Assembly: GCF_004299445.1 (NCBI RefSeq)
Contig: NZ_SCTC01000053.1
Span: 124,001-188,000, forward strand
Direction of reading: 5' to 3'
Length of the DNA: 64,000 nucleotides
DNA from: Phenylobacterium sp.
GTDB lineage: Bacteria; Pseudomonadota; Alphaproteobacteria; Caulobacterales; Caulobacteraceae
Below are positions 45,516 to 54,578 of this stretch, one piece after another. The notes under the pieces are model-generated. The model saw only the letters and a program-made list of their open reading frames with translations. It was not told the DNA's origin and did no database searches. How positions within the stretch are numbered: the first letter of the stretch is position 1; each line of letters begins with the position of its first letter. A program made the translations under genes and the position numbers.

Positions 45516-45725
45516 ATGGCTACCGGTACTGTGAAGTGGTTCAACGGAACCAAGGGCTTCGGCTTCATTCAACCCGACGACGGCGGCGCGGACGTGTTCG
45601 TGCATATCTCGGCGGTTGAGCGCGCCGGCATGAACGGCCTGAACGAAGGCCAGAAGGTTTCCTTCGAACTCGAGCGCGACAAGCGCAGCGGCAAGATGTC
45701 GGCGGGCCAGCTGCAAAGCGCCTAA
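45516..45725 (+). CDS. cspA: Cold-shock protein, CspA family
   Basis: 69 residues forming one cold-shock domain. [20 protein letters not shown] contains RNP1 (KGFGFI), and DVFVHISAV is RNP2. It binds single-stranded RNA and opens secondary structure. AAAGGGA precedes the ATG at 45516. The gene has a long leader and a strong terminator, so it is monocistronic. Caulobacterales carry several Csp paralogues, so the numbering is not implied. Confidence 0.95.
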   Translation: MATGTVKWFNGTKGFGFIQPDDGGADVFVHISAVERAGMNGLNEGQKVSFELERDKRSGKMSAGQLQSA

Positions 45726-45750
45726 GCCACATCGGCTGACACACGGACGA

Positions 45751-45775
45751 GGCCGGCGCTTGCGCCGGCCTTTTT
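45751..45775 (+). terminator. Rho-independent terminator of cspA
   Basis: GGCCGGCG (45751-45758), loop CTTG, CGCCGGCC (45763-45770), then TTTTT. It lies 25 nt after the cspA stop. The convergent ATPase gene ends 15 nt further on. Confidence 0.9.
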
Positions 45776-45789
45776 CGTTGCGCTTTTGG

Positions 45790-46623
45790 CTAGAGCGGCA
45801 GGCTCTTCCCCAGTTCCCCCGCCAGATCGCGGATAAACTGCCAGGCGACGCGGCCAGACCGGGCCCCCCGCAACTGCGACCACTGCAGGGCACGGCGGTC
45901 CAGGTCCGCCACCTGCAGGCCGAACCGGCCCGCATAGGCGTTCACGGCCGCCAGGTAGTTGGCCTGGTCCATCGGCGGGAAGCCGATCCAGAGTCCGAAG
46001 CGGTCGGAAACGCTGACTTCCTCTTCGGCGTCCTCGGCCGCGGCCACCAGGCCGCGATCCTCCTGATGGCCGCGTGGCATCAGGTGGCGCCGGTTCGAGG
46101 TGGCGACGAACAGGACATTGGCCGGCGGGCCCGAAACGCCTCCCTCCAGAGCGGATTTCAGCGCCTTGGCTGCGGCCGCCCCCTCCTCGAACGAGAGGTC
46201 GTCGCAAAGCACGACGAAGCGTTCGGGCCGAACCCGCAGTTCATCGAAGAGCGCGGGCAGGGCGGTGACCTGGTCTCGGTCGACCTCCACCAACTTGAGG
46301 TCATCGCCGGCGACAGCCATGAAGGCCGCCTTGGCTAGCGAGCTCTTGCCCGTGCCGCGCACGCCCCACAGCAGCGCGTGGTTGCAGGGCAGGCCCCGAG
46401 CAAAGCGGCCCAGGTTTTCCACGAAACGCGACTTCTGGCGCTCGACCCCCACCAGGCTGTCGAGCGCTAACGGATAGTCGGGCGCCGGATGGAAGGCGCC
46501 GGTGGCCGGATCGTGCCGAAAGAGCCGGGCGACGGTGAAGTCGGCGGCCGCGCGCGGAGGCGGCGCGAGCCGTTCCAGCGCCTCGGCGATGCGGGTCAGC
46601 AGGGGTATGACGTCTCGCTCCAT
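45790..46623 (-). CDS. AAA+ ATPase of the DUF815 family
   Basis: 277 residues from ATG 46623. Walker A is LLWGVRGTGKSSLAKA; Walker B reads ERFVVLCDDLSFEEG. VLFVATSNRRHLMPRGHQED and VSVSDRFGLWIGFPPMDQANYLAAV are the DUF815 blocks that follow, the first containing sensor I. The family is widespread but its client is unknown. It is divergent from yajC, and this pairing with the Sec accessory genes recurs in alphaproteobacteria from memory. Confidence 0.92.
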   Translation of the reverse strand: MERDVIPLLTRIAEALERLAPPPRAAADFTVARLFRHDPATGAFHPAPDYPLALDSLVGVERQKSRFVENLGRFARGLPCNHALLWGVRGTGKSSLAKAAFMAVAGDDLKLVEVDRDQVTALPALFDELRVRPERFVVLCDDLSFEEGAAAAKALKSALEGGVSGPPANVLFVATSNRRHLMPRGHQEDRGLVAAAEDAEEEVSVSDRFGLWIGFPPMDQANYLAAVNAYAGRFGLQVADLDRRALQWSQLRGARSGRVAWQFIRDLAGELGKSLPL

Positions 46624-46744
46624 ACCGTGGCGCCTATCACACGCCCTGGTTCCATTGCAAAAGCAGGGCTCTGCGCATAGCTTCCGCCGACTTTCGCGGG
46701 CGCCCATATGAAACCGGCGCCCGTCGTGCATTTTCGGAGAGGCC

Positions 46745-47092
46745 ATGTTCGCCACCCCTGCCTACGCCCAAGCCGCCGGCGCCGCCGCCGCGGGCCCCGA
46801 GGCGCTGCTCATGCAGTTCCTGCCGCTCGTCGCCCTGGTGGTGCTCTTCTATTTCCTGATGATCCGGCCGCAGCAGCGCCGGATGAAGCAGCACCAAGCC
46901 ATGCTGGCGGCCCTGAAGCGCGGCGACACCGTCACGCTCTCGTCGGGCGTCAAAGGCAAGGTCGTCCGTGTGGAAGACGCCGAGGTCGGCCTCGAAATCG
47001 CCACAGGCGTGACTGTGAAGGTGGTCAAGTCGATGATCGCCAACGTCGACGCCAAGGGCGCGCCTGCGCCTGCCAACGACTCCAAGGCCTAA
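46745..47092 (+). CDS. yajC: Preprotein translocase accessory subunit YajC
   Basis: 115 residues. A membrane helix (LMQFLPLVALVVLFYFLMIRPQQRRMKQHQ, about 23-45) is followed by a small beta domain (GDTVTLSSGVKGKVVRVEDAEVGLEIATGVTVKVVK). YajC associates with SecDF in the inner membrane. SD GGAGAGGC lies just before ATG 46745. It is 12 nt upstream of secD. Confidence 0.95.
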   Translation: MFATPAYAQAAGAAAAGPEALLMQFLPLVALVVLFYFLMIRPQQRRMKQHQAMLAALKRGDTVTLSSGVKGKVVRVEDAEVGLEIATGVTVKVVKSMIANVDAKGAPAPANDSKA

Positions 47093-47104
47093 AGAACTCC
47101 GACG

Positions 47105-48721
47105 ATGGTCAGTATCTCCCGCTGGAGGATCATCCTCGTCGTCCTGTCGCTGGTGTTCGGGGTGCTCTTCGCGCTGCCGAACGCGCTGCCGCAGGACGTG
47201 CGGGAGAGCCTGCCGGGCTTCATGCCCAAGAAAGTCATGAACCTGGGTCTCGACCTCCAGGGCGGCTCCTACCTCCTGCTCGAGGTGGACACCGAAGCGC
47301 TCCGGGTCGAGCGCCTGACCAACATGGTCGAGGATGTCCGGACCAGCCTGCGCGAAGAACAGATCCTGTTCAGCGATCTGGGCGTGGTGAATGGCGGCGT
47401 AAACGTCCGCATCACCGATCCGACCAAGATCGAGGCCGCGACCAAGCTGCTGCGGGACTCTATCGGGGCGCCGATGGCCGGCTCCACGGGAGGCCGGGAT
47501 ATCACCGTCCAGAGCCAGCCGGGAGGGCAGCTGCGGCTGACCTTCGTGCCGGACGCGCTGAAGGCGGAAGCCGCGCGCGCCGTCGAGCAGTCGCAGGAGA
47601 TCATTCGCCGGCGGATCGACGAGCTGGGCACCCGCGAGCCCACGATCCAGCGCCAGGGCACGAACCGCATCGTGGTGGCCGCGGCGGGCGAGAGCGATCC
47701 TGAACGCCTCAAGGCCGTGCTGGGCCAGACCGCGAAGCTGACCTTCCACCTGGTCGACGAGGGGGTCTCGCCCGAGGAGATCATGGCCGGCCGGATTCCG
47801 CCGGGCCGCATGCTGGTTCAGGGCGGGTCCGCCGGCGATCCGCCGATCGTCGTCGAGCGCCGCTCGCTGGTCACGGGCGAGATGCTGACCGACGCCCAGG
47901 CCGGCTTCGACCAGCTGAACGGTCAGCCGAACGTGAACTTCCGCTTCAACGGCCTGGGCACCCGCCGTTTCGGCGAGGCGACGACCGCCAACGTGAAGAA
48001 GCGTTTCGCGATCGTTCTCGACAACAAGTACATCTCCGCCCCCGTCATCAACGAGCCGATCACGGGTGGCAGCGGCCAGATCAGCGGCAACTTCACGACC
48101 GAGTCGGCCAACGACCTGGCGCTGGTGCTGCGCGCCGGCGCCCTGCCGACCCGGCTGAACGTGGAGGAGCAGCGCACCGTCGGCGCCGAGCTGGGGGCCG
48201 ACGCCATCGCCGCCGGCCAGATCTCGGCCATCGGCGCCTTCATCCTGGTGCTGATCTTCATGGTCGTCGCCTACGGGTGGCTGTTCGGCGGCGTCTCGAT
48301 CATCGCGCTGATCGTCAATGGCCTCCTGATCGTGGGCGCCATGTCCATGACCCAGGCCACGCTCACACTGCCCGGCATCGCCGGCCTGATCCTGACCCTT
48401 GCGGTCGCGGTCGACGCCAACGTGCTGATCTACGAGCGCATGCGCGAAGAGTACCGCAACGGCCGCTCGCTGATCACCGCCATGGACGCCGGCTTCAACC
48501 GCGCCATGCTGACCATCTTCGATGCCAACATCACCCACCTGGGCGCGGCGACGATCATGTTCAGCCTGGGGGCGGGCCCGGTGAAGGGCTTCGCCTGGAC
48601 CCTGGCCATCGGAGTGTTCACCTCGGTGTTCACCGCCGTGCTGGTCACCCAGGTGCTACTGGCCTTCTGGCTGAAGGTCGCGCGGCCCAAGACCCTGCCT
48701 ATCGAACGAGCGCCCGCATGA
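47105..48721 (+). CDS. secD: Protein translocase subunit SecD
   Basis: 538 residues. One N-terminal membrane helix, a large periplasmic P1 domain that starts at LGLDLQGGSYLLLEVD (the conserved D1 motif), RRRIDELGTREPTIQRQG, and five C-terminal membrane helices with VAVDANVLIYERMREE (D5-type, proton path). With SecF it uses the proton gradient to pull exported proteins across. Its stop overlaps the secF ATG. Confidence 0.96.
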   Translation: MVSISRWRIILVVLSLVFGVLFALPNALPQDVRESLPGFMPKKVMNLGLDLQGGSYLLLEVDTEALRVERLTNMVEDVRTSLREEQILFSDLGVVNGGVNVRITDPTKIEAATKLLRDSIGAPMAGSTGGRDITVQSQPGGQLRLTFVPDALKAEAARAVEQSQEIIRRRIDELGTREPTIQRQGTNRIVVAAAGESDPERLKAVLGQTAKLTFHLVDEGVSPEEIMAGRIPPGRMLVQGGSAGDPPIVVERRSLVTGEMLTDAQAGFDQLNGQPNVNFRFNGLGTRRFGEATTANVKKRFAIVLDNKYISAPVINEPITGGSGQISGNFTTESANDLALVLRAGALPTRLNVEEQRTVGAELGADAIAAGQISAIGAFILVLIFMVVAYGWLFGGVSIIALIVNGLLIVGAMSMTQATLTLPGIAGLILTLAVAVDANVLIYERMREEYRNGRSLITAMDAGFNRAMLTIFDANITHLGAATIMFSLGAGPVKGFAWTLAIGVFTSVFTAVLVTQVLLAFWLKVARPKTLPIERAPA

Positions 48722-49695
48722 GCAAATCCGAATCTCGCTGGTGGCCGCTCATCAAGCTGCTGCCGTCCAAGACCAACTTCCGCTTCATGCGGTTCGCCAA
48801 GGTCTACGGCGCGGTCTCGCTGATCGCGACGATCGCGGCGGTGGTCCTGACGCTCTATCCTCTGACCCCGCCCTGCGGCGGGCTGAACTGCGGCGTCGAC
48901 TTCCGGGGCGGCACGCTGCTGGAGCTGACGACCAAGACCCCCGCTGACCTGTCCAAGATCCGCGAGACCCTGGGCGCCCACCAACTGGGCGACGTGCAGG
49001 TGCAGGCGTTCGGCAGTCCGATGGACGTGATGGTCCGCTTCGAGACCCCCGAGGGTCAAAACCCGGCGGTGGTCGTCGAGGGCGCCAAGAAGGCGCTGAT
49101 CGGCGTTCTGGGCCCCGTCGAGTTCAAGCGAACCGAGGTGGTCGGACCCAAGGTGTCGGGCGAGCTGTTCCGGAACGGCGTGCTCGCCCTGGCGCTCGGC
49201 ATCGGCATGATGATGACCTACATCTGGTTCCGGTTCGGCCTGACGTTCGGCGTTGGCGCGGCCGCAGCCCTGCTGCACGACGTGCTGCTGACCTTCGGGC
49301 TCTTCGCCGTCACCGGCATGGAGTTCTCGCTGAACACCGTGGCGGCCATCCTGACCATCATCGGCTACTCGGTGAACGACACCGTTGTCGTGCTGGACCG
49401 GGTTCGCGAGAACCTGCGCAAGTACAAGCGCATGCCGCTTTCGGACGTCATCGACCTGTCGATCAACGAGACCTTGTCGCGCACGGCGATCACGGGCGTC
49501 ACGGGCCTGATGGCCCTGGGCGTGCTGGCCGCGTTCGGCGGGGAGTCGCTCTTCGGGTTCTCGATCGCGATGATCTTCGGGATTGTGGTCGGCACCTACT
49601 CGTCGTTCTTCGTCGCCGCCGTGGTCCTGCTGTGGCTGGGCGTTAAGCGCGGCGAGGACGCCGAGGTGCTGAAGCCGGTCGACGCCCGGCCCTAG
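48718..49695 (+). CDS. secF: Protein translocase subunit SecF
   Basis: 325 residues from ATG 48718 (ATGA overlap with secD). CGVDFRGGTLLELTT is the SecF D1 motif and GYSVNDTVVVLDRVRENLRK is the conserved cytoplasmic/D5 block; six membrane helices. The open frame extends upstream inside secD but does not belong to the protein. The next gene starts 3 nt after the stop. Confidence 0.96.
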   Translation: MSKSESRWWPLIKLLPSKTNFRFMRFAKVYGAVSLIATIAAVVLTLYPLTPPCGGLNCGVDFRGGTLLELTTKTPADLSKIRETLGAHQLGDVQVQAFGSPMDVMVRFETPEGQNPAVVVEGAKKALIGVLGPVEFKRTEVVGPKVSGELFRNGVLALALGIGMMMTYIWFRFGLTFGVGAAAALLHDVLLTFGLFAVTGMEFSLNTVAAILTIIGYSVNDTVVVLDRVRENLRKYKRMPLSDVIDLSINETLSRTAITGVTGLMALGVLAAFGGESLFGFSIAMIFGIVVGTYSSFFVAAVVLLWLGVKRGEDAEVLKPVDARP

Positions 49696-49698
49696 GCC

Positions 49699-50058
49699 AT
49701 GGCCCGCAACGCGCCCACGATCGACGCCTATGGCGATGGCGGCTTCCGCCTCGCCGGGGCCAGGCATGACGGCTCGGTGCTGATCGTGAGGGATGAGCCG
49801 CACAGCTGGGGCGTGAAGGCCATGGCCGACCTTTCCCTGGCCGATTTCGCGCCCGTCATCGAAGCCGGCGCGGCGGACGTCGAGTTCGTCCTGTTGGGCA
49901 CCGGGGCCCGCAATGCGCTCCCATCGCGAGAGATCCGCGAAGGCCTGCGCGCGGCGGGCATGGGGCTCGAGTTCATGGACACTGCTGCGGCGGCCAAGCT
50001 CTACAACCTGCTGACCTCCGAGGGCCGCCGGCTGGCCGCCGCCCTGATCGCCGTCTGA
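49699..50058 (+). CDS. Mth938-domain protein (NDUFAF3-like)
   Basis: 119 residues. IDAYGDGGFRLAGARHDGSVLIV at the start, FVLLGTGARNALPSREIREGLRAAGMGLEFMDTAAAAKLYN and a final short helix make up the Mth938/DUF498 fold. Mitochondrial NDUFAF3, a complex I assembly factor, is the eukaryotic member. It follows secF by 3 nt. A role in respiratory complex I assembly is inferred from homology and from the nearby squalene-synthase-like gene. Confidence 0.88.
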   Translation: MARNAPTIDAYGDGGFRLAGARHDGSVLIVRDEPHSWGVKAMADLSLADFAPVIEAGAADVEFVLLGTGARNALPSREIREGLRAAGMGLEFMDTAAAAKLYNLLTSEGRRLAAALIAV

Positions 50059-50150
50059 TCCTGCCGCGGGGGCATCTGCGGCGTCGCTTCCAGCCCGCCG
50101 CGAAACGCCCTATACCTCCGGCCAGGGCAGGATTAACGAGGGCAAGTTAC

Positions 50151-50756
50151 ATGGCCGGACTACTCGCCAATTTCCGCAACACGATGATCGTCAGCTTCCT
50201 GCTGGCCCTGGTCATCGTCGCGGGCTACCAGGTCCACCACGGCTCGATGGACGCCACCTTCTGGCAGGCCGTCTTCCGCTGGCTGCACACCTTCTTCGGC
50301 ATCCTGTGGATCGGGCTGCTCTACTACTTCAACTTCGTCCAGATCCGGAAAATGCCGGAAATCCCCGCCGAGCTGAAGCCGGCGGTCTCCAAGTACATCG
50401 CCCCCGAGGCGCTGTTCTGGTTCCGCTACGCGGCGCTGGCCACCTGGATCATGGGTGTGATCCTGGCCTTCTCGCGCGGCTACCTGGTCGATGCGTTCAC
50501 GCTCGGCGCGCTGCAGGGCTTCGCCAATCCGCAGGTCACCTTCATCGGCCTGGGCATGTGGCTGGCCACGATCATGTTCTTCAACGTCTGGGTGTTCATC
50601 TGGCCGGCCCAGAAGATCGCCCTGGGCATCGTCGAAGGCGACGCCGACGCCAAGGCGGCGGCCGGCAAGAAGGCGATGCTCTTCTCGCGGACCAACACGC
50701 TGCTGTCGGTGCCGATGCTGGTCACCATGACCATGAGCCAGACGATCTTCGCCTAA
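50151..50756 (+). CDS. Urate hydroxylase PuuD-like integral membrane protein (membrane domain only)
   Basis: 201 residues with about five membrane helices. RWLHTFFGILWIGLLYYFNFVQ (first conserved His), PEALFWFRYAALATWIMGVIL and MWLATIMFFNVWVFIWPAQKIALG match the membrane part of the PuuD family. The C-terminal cytochrome c domain present in true PuuD is absent, so urate oxidation is unlikely to be its sole function. The conserved histidines could ligate haem or another metal. It lies between the Mth938 gene and a strong terminator. Confidence 0.75.
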   Translation: MAGLLANFRNTMIVSFLLALVIVAGYQVHHGSMDATFWQAVFRWLHTFFGILWIGLLYYFNFVQIRKMPEIPAELKPAVSKYIAPEALFWFRYAALATWIMGVILAFSRGYLVDAFTLGALQGFANPQVTFIGLGMWLATIMFFNVWVFIWPAQKIALGIVEGDADAKAAAGKKAMLFSRTNTLLSVPMLVTMTMSQTIFA

Positions 50757-50778
50757 CCCACGAAGACAGGTTACGGAG

Positions 50779-50819
50779 AGGCCCGCCGCCCCAGCAGCAA
50801 GGGGGTGGCGGGCCTTTTT
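50779..50819 (+). terminator. Rho-independent terminator after the secDF cluster
   Basis: AGGCCCGCC (50779-50787) pairs perfectly with GGCGGGCCT (50807-50815), followed by TTTT, 23 nt after the PuuD-like stop. The loop is 19 nt long. This ends the yajC-secD-secF-Mth938-PuuD-like unit before the squalene-synthase-like gene. Confidence 0.85.
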
Positions 50820-50844
50820 CGTTGGACCCCAGCCGCCTTTGGCC

Positions 50845-51546
50845 ATGAGCGACGACCTCGACGACCTGATCCGCCGCGTGGACCCCGACCGCTGGCTCTC
50901 CAGCCGGTTCATCGGGGATGCGGGCCGGCGCGCCGACGTGATCGCGATCTACGCCTACGACCACGAACTGGCCCGCGCGCCGAAGGTGGCCTCGAACCCG
51001 CTGCTGGGCGAGATCCGGCTGACGTGGTGGCGCGAGATGCTGGACGAGGCCTACGAAGGCCGCCACGTGCGCCATCACCCAACCGCCCAGGCGCTGGCCG
51101 ACGTGATCCGCCGCCACGACCTGCCGCGCGAGCCGCTGGAGGCGATGATCGACGCCCGCTACCGCGAACTGGACGCGACGCCGATGAGCAAGGCTGACGC
51201 AATGGCGCTGGCGTTCGGCACGGCCAACTCCGCTGCCGTCCTCGCAATCCAGGTCCTGGGCGGTGCAGTCGAGGGCAGCTTTGCCAGCGGCTGGTCGGCG
51301 ATGTGGGCCCTCTCGCGCTTGATGGCTGACGGACGCCTGGCTTCATCCGCAGTGAGCGAGGCGCTGGCCGAGGTGAGTCTGAGCATGGCCGAGGCCAGGA
51401 CCGTCGAGCGACGCGACGTCTCGCATGAAGCGTTTCCTGCTGTTGCCCACGCGACGCTGGCGCCTCACTACGCGACCGGGCGACGGCCGACCCTGTTTGA
51501 GAAGCAGCTGAGGTTGATCTGGGCCGTGGCGCGGGGTCGGATCTAG
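50845..51546 (+). CDS. Squalene/phytoene synthase-family protein (NDUFAF6-like)
   Basis: 233 residues from ATG 50845 (a TTG 6 nt upstream is an alternative). DRWLSSRFIGDAGRRADVIAIYAYDHELAR and GEIRLTWWREMLDEAY are the fold's first helices, but the Asp-rich DxxxD motifs needed for prenyl diphosphate binding are not intact. This resembles NDUFAF6 (C8orf38), a complex I assembly factor in mitochondria, rather than a true phytoene synthase. Its stop TAG overlaps the convergent methyltransferase stop in CTAG. Confidence 0.82.
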   Translation: MSDDLDDLIRRVDPDRWLSSRFIGDAGRRADVIAIYAYDHELARAPKVASNPLLGEIRLTWWREMLDEAYEGRHVRHHPTAQALADVIRRHDLPREPLEAMIDARYRELDATPMSKADAMALAFGTANSAAVLAIQVLGGAVEGSFASGWSAMWALSRLMADGRLASSAVSEALAEVSLSMAEARTVERRDVSHEAFPAVAHATLAPHYATGRRPTLFEKQLRLIWAVARGRI

Positions 51547-52094
51547 CCGCCGCCAGAGTCTGGGTCCTCGCGTTCCCAGCGCGTAAGCCACGTACCGTCC
51601 CACGGCGTGAATCGTGGGACCCATCGCGGAACCGCATCGAAATACACGACGTAGTCCTCAGGAAACTGCCGCCGGAGCGTCGGTTCCTCGTAGCCCAGCA
51701 CGAAGGCGTGGAAGCCGGCCCACATGACGACGCCGTAGATCAGCAGCGGCAGGCTCGCAAAGAGCGCCGCCTGGCCCAGGATCAGGCTGACCACGGCCAC
51801 GTACATGGGGTTGCGCACGTGGCGATAGGCGCCGATGACGACCAGGCGCTCCGGCGGCGCTATCGGGGCTGGGGTGCCTAGCCCCTGCACGGCGAAGCGC
51901 CGAAAGCAGTCGAGTAGCAGGATCGCCCCGGGAATCAGGAAGATCAGGCCGACGGCTGCCCATCGCGCGTCTGCTGGCGCCGGCCACTGCACGATCAGCC
52001 ACGGGATCAGACCGGCGATCGTCCCCGGCGCGAACACCAGGAACATGGCGGAACCGAGAAGGGTGGTGGCGTGCGATTTCACGCCCCACAGCAT
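51543..52094 (-). CDS. Isoprenylcysteine carboxyl methyltransferase-like membrane protein
   Basis: 183 residues with four or five membrane helices. The C-terminal YRHVRNPMYVAVV (SAM-binding R-x-P region) and YEEPTLRRQFPEDYVVYFDAVPRWVPR are the ICMT/PEMT-type signature. Bacterial members methylate lipids or unknown acceptors. It begins 3 nt after the trmFO stop and is translated from the same transcript. Confidence 0.87.
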   Translation of the reverse strand: MLWGVKSHATTLLGSAMFLVFAPGTIAGLIPWLIVQWPAPADARWAAVGLIFLIPGAILLLDCFRRFAVQGLGTPAPIAPPERLVVIGAYRHVRNPMYVAVVSLILGQAALFASLPLLIYGVVMWAGFHAFVLGYEEPTLRRQFPEDYVVYFDAVPRWVPRFTPWDGTWLTRWEREDPDSGGG

Positions 52095-52097
52095 AAC

Positions 52098-53516
52098 TTA
52101 TTCCGCCGGTTCCAGCGCCTTCTCACCCTCGGCCCAGGCCTTGAGGTCGGACAACGCCCGTTCCCCCATTAGCCGCTTCTTCAGCCTGGTCTTCTCTTTC
52201 GAGCCCAGCCGGTTGCCCTCGGCGTCGCGCTTGGGCGGGGCCATGGGCGGCAGCAGGCCGTAGTTGATGTTCATCGGCTGGAAGCTGCCCTTGCCGCCTT
52301 CCAGGTGCCCGCCGGTGATGTGGCCGACCAGGCCGCCCAGCGCTGTGGTCTCGGGCGGCGGCTCGATCGGCTTGCCCAGGCGCTCGGCGGCGGCGAAGCG
52401 GCCGGCCAGCAGGCCCACCGCGGCGCTTTCCACATAGCCCTCGACCCCCGTCACCTGGCCGGCGAACCGCAGGCGCGGATCGGCCTTGAGGCGCAGGTTC
52501 GTATCCAGCAGCCGCGGCGAGTTGATGAAGGTGTTGCGATGCAGCCCGCCCAGGCGGGCGAACACGGCTTTCTCCAGTGCTGGGATCATCCGGAAGATCT
52601 CGGTCTGGGCGCCGTGCTTCAACTTGGTCTGGAAGCCCACCATGTTCCAAAGCGTGCCCAGCGCATTGTCCTGGCGCAGCTGGACGATGGCGTGGGCCTT
52701 CACCAGCGGGTCTCGGGGGTTGGTCAGGCCCACCGGCTTCATCGGTCCGTGGCGCAGGGTCTCGCGGCCGCGCTCGGCCATCACCTCGATCGGCAGGCAG
52801 CCGTCGAAGTAGGGCACGTTCTCCCAGTCCTTGAACTCCGACTTCGGCCCTTCGAGGATGGCGTCGATGAAGGCCTCGTACTGGTCCTTGGTCATGGGGC
52901 AGTTGATGTAGGCGGCCGCGTCGCCGCCGGGGCCCACCTTGTCGTAGCGCGACTGCCGCCACGCGATGTCCATGTTGATCGAGTCGAAGTTCACGATCGG
53001 CGCGATGGCGTCGAAGAAGGCCAGCTGGCCTTCGCCGGTCAGGTCCAGGATCGCCTGGGCCAGGGCGGGCGAGGTGAGGGGGCCCGTGGCCACGATCACG
53101 CTGTCCCACTCGGCCGGCGGCAGGCCGGCGACCTCTTCCCGGGCGATGGTGACCAGCGGATGAGCCTCCAGCCTGGCCGTCACCGCCTGGGCGAAGCCGT
53201 CGCGGTCGACCGCGAGCGCGCCGCCGGCCGGCACTTGGTGGGCGTCCCCGCACGCCATGATGATCGAATTCAGCGCGCGCATCTCGGCGTGCAGCAGGCC
53301 CACGGCGTTGCCGGTCCAGTCGTCGGCGCGGAACGAGTTGGAGCAGACCAGCTCGGCCAGGTGGTCGGTCTGGTGGGCGTCTGTGCCGCGGACGGGTCGC
53401 ATCTCGTGCAGGACGACGGGGACGCCGGCGCTCGCGATCTGCCAGGCGGCCTCGGATCCGGCCAGACCGCCGCCGACGACATGGATCGGCGTTGATGTCG
53501 TAGGGGTGAGGGACAT
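52098..53516 (-). CDS. trmFO: tRNA (uracil-5-)-methyltransferase TrmFO (folate/FAD-dependent)
   Basis: 472 residues from ATG 53516. [18 protein letters not shown] is the FAD motif; ELVCSNSFR has the catalytic Cys58; [19 protein letters not shown]-like [18 protein letters not shown] and [19 protein letters not shown] are family blocks. It makes m5U54 in tRNA using methylenetetrahydrofolate. A CTCGCG-GGAT-CGCGAG dyad at 53538-53553 lies 20 nt upstream and may be a regulatory site. Longer open sequence upstream is antisense-like. Confidence 0.95.
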   Translation of the reverse strand: MSLTPTTSTPIHVVGGGLAGSEAAWQIASAGVPVVLHEMRPVRGTDAHQTDHLAELVCSNSFRADDWTGNAVGLLHAEMRALNSIIMACGDAHQVPAGGALAVDRDGFAQAVTARLEAHPLVTIAREEVAGLPPAEWDSVIVATGPLTSPALAQAILDLTGEGQLAFFDAIAPIVNFDSINMDIAWRQSRYDKVGPGGDAAAYINCPMTKDQYEAFIDAILEGPKSEFKDWENVPYFDGCLPIEVMAERGRETLRHGPMKPVGLTNPRDPLVKAHAIVQLRQDNALGTLWNMVGFQTKLKHGAQTEIFRMIPALEKAVFARLGGLHRNTFINSPRLLDTNLRLKADPRLRFAGQVTGVEGYVESAAVGLLAGRFAAAERLGKPIEPPPETTALGGLVGHITGGHLEGGKGSFQPMNINYGLLPPMAPPKRDAEGNRLGSKEKTRLKKRLMGERALSDLKAWAEGEKALEPAE

Positions 53517-53635
53517 GCGTGACGTCCTAGCAACGATCTCGCGGGATCGCGAGCGAGGCCTTGCGAGCCCTTGCACGGTCAAGGCGGCGCGCGGCAATAA
53601 GGAGTCCCCCGGCATGCGGGGGCGAAGGGACGAGG

Positions 53636-54565
53636 ATGACTGGGTTTTCGGCGACGGACGCCGCGCTCGAAGGGTTTCGGATTACTCGCGAACGGCCGAA
53701 GGCGCTGCTGGCGTGGACGGTGTTCTGCTTCCTCGTGAACGTCGCCAGCGTCCTGATTTCGGTCAACATGCCCAAGGAGGCGCGCGACGCTATGGCGTCG
53801 CTGCAGACCGATCCAAGCCAGCCGCCGGACATGGACGCCCTGACGTCGGCGCTGATGGTGCTTTCGCCCATCCTGGCGTTCGGGCTGGCGGTCCAGTGCG
53901 TGATGGCCGCGGCCGTGTATCGGATCATCCTGAAGCCGGCGGACGAGCGGTTCAGCTACCTGCGCCTCGGCAAGGATGAGCTGCGGCTGATGGCGCTGAC
54001 CCTGATCTACGTCGTCCTGGGCGTGATGCTGCTGGCGGTTGCGCAGCTCTGCATCGGCATCGTGGTCTTCATCGCCTCGTTTCTGGGGCAGGGGGTGATG
54101 GCGTTCGTGTTCTCGGCCGCCGAACTCTTCGCCATCGGCATGTTCTTCTACATCGCGATCCGGATGTCGCTGGCGCCGGTGATCACCTTCGACCGTGGCA
54201 GGCTCGCGATCCTCGATTCATGGGCGCTCACGAAGGGACAATTCTGGCGGCTGCTGGGCGCCTACGTTCTTGCGATCTGCTGCGTCGTGGTGGTGTCGCT
54301 GTTGGCGATCATGCTGTTCAGCATGCTGGCCGGACTGGCGGTCCTCGCGACGGGCGGCACGCTGGCCGACCTGTCCGGGATCTTCCAGCCGGACGAGACC
54401 AAGCTCTCCAGCTATCTGAACCCGTTCATGATCGCCTACATGATGGTCGGCAGCGTGTTCACGGCCATCTACTACGCCGTCATCGCCGCGCCGGGCGCCT
54501 GGGCCTATCGGGGCCTGACGGGGGGCGAGGGCCTCCAGAACGACGCCCCCGCCGCCGCCATCTGA
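53636..54565 (+). CDS. Hypothetical polytopic membrane protein
   Basis: 309 residues from ATG 53636, with GAGG 3 nt upstream and GGGA further off. Six or seven hydrophobic segments: near residues 20-40, 70-95, 115-150, 160-180, 205-235 and 265-295. The middle hydrophilic loops are short. The layout resembles membrane parts found beside glycerophosphodiesterase domains, but no enzyme motif is present and I assign no function. It is convergent with the GST gene (13-nt gap). Confidence 0.75.
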   Translation: MTGFSATDAALEGFRITRERPKALLAWTVFCFLVNVASVLISVNMPKEARDAMASLQTDPSQPPDMDALTSALMVLSPILAFGLAVQCVMAAAVYRIILKPADERFSYLRLGKDELRLMALTLIYVVLGVMLLAVAQLCIGIVVFIASFLGQGVMAFVFSAAELFAIGMFFYIAIRMSLAPVITFDRGRLAILDSWALTKGQFWRLLGAYVLAICCVVVVSLLAIMLFSMLAGLAVLATGGTLADLSGIFQPDETKLSSYLNPFMIAYMMVGSVFTAIYYAVIAAPGAWAYRGLTGGEGLQNDAPAAAI

Positions 54566-54578
54566 GCGCCGGCCGGTT

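Noticed and set aside
46698..46722. GGGCGCC/GGCGCCC hairpin in the yajC leader
   Set aside because: The 11-nt loop and the distance to the following T run make a terminator unlikely, and no regulator is apparent.
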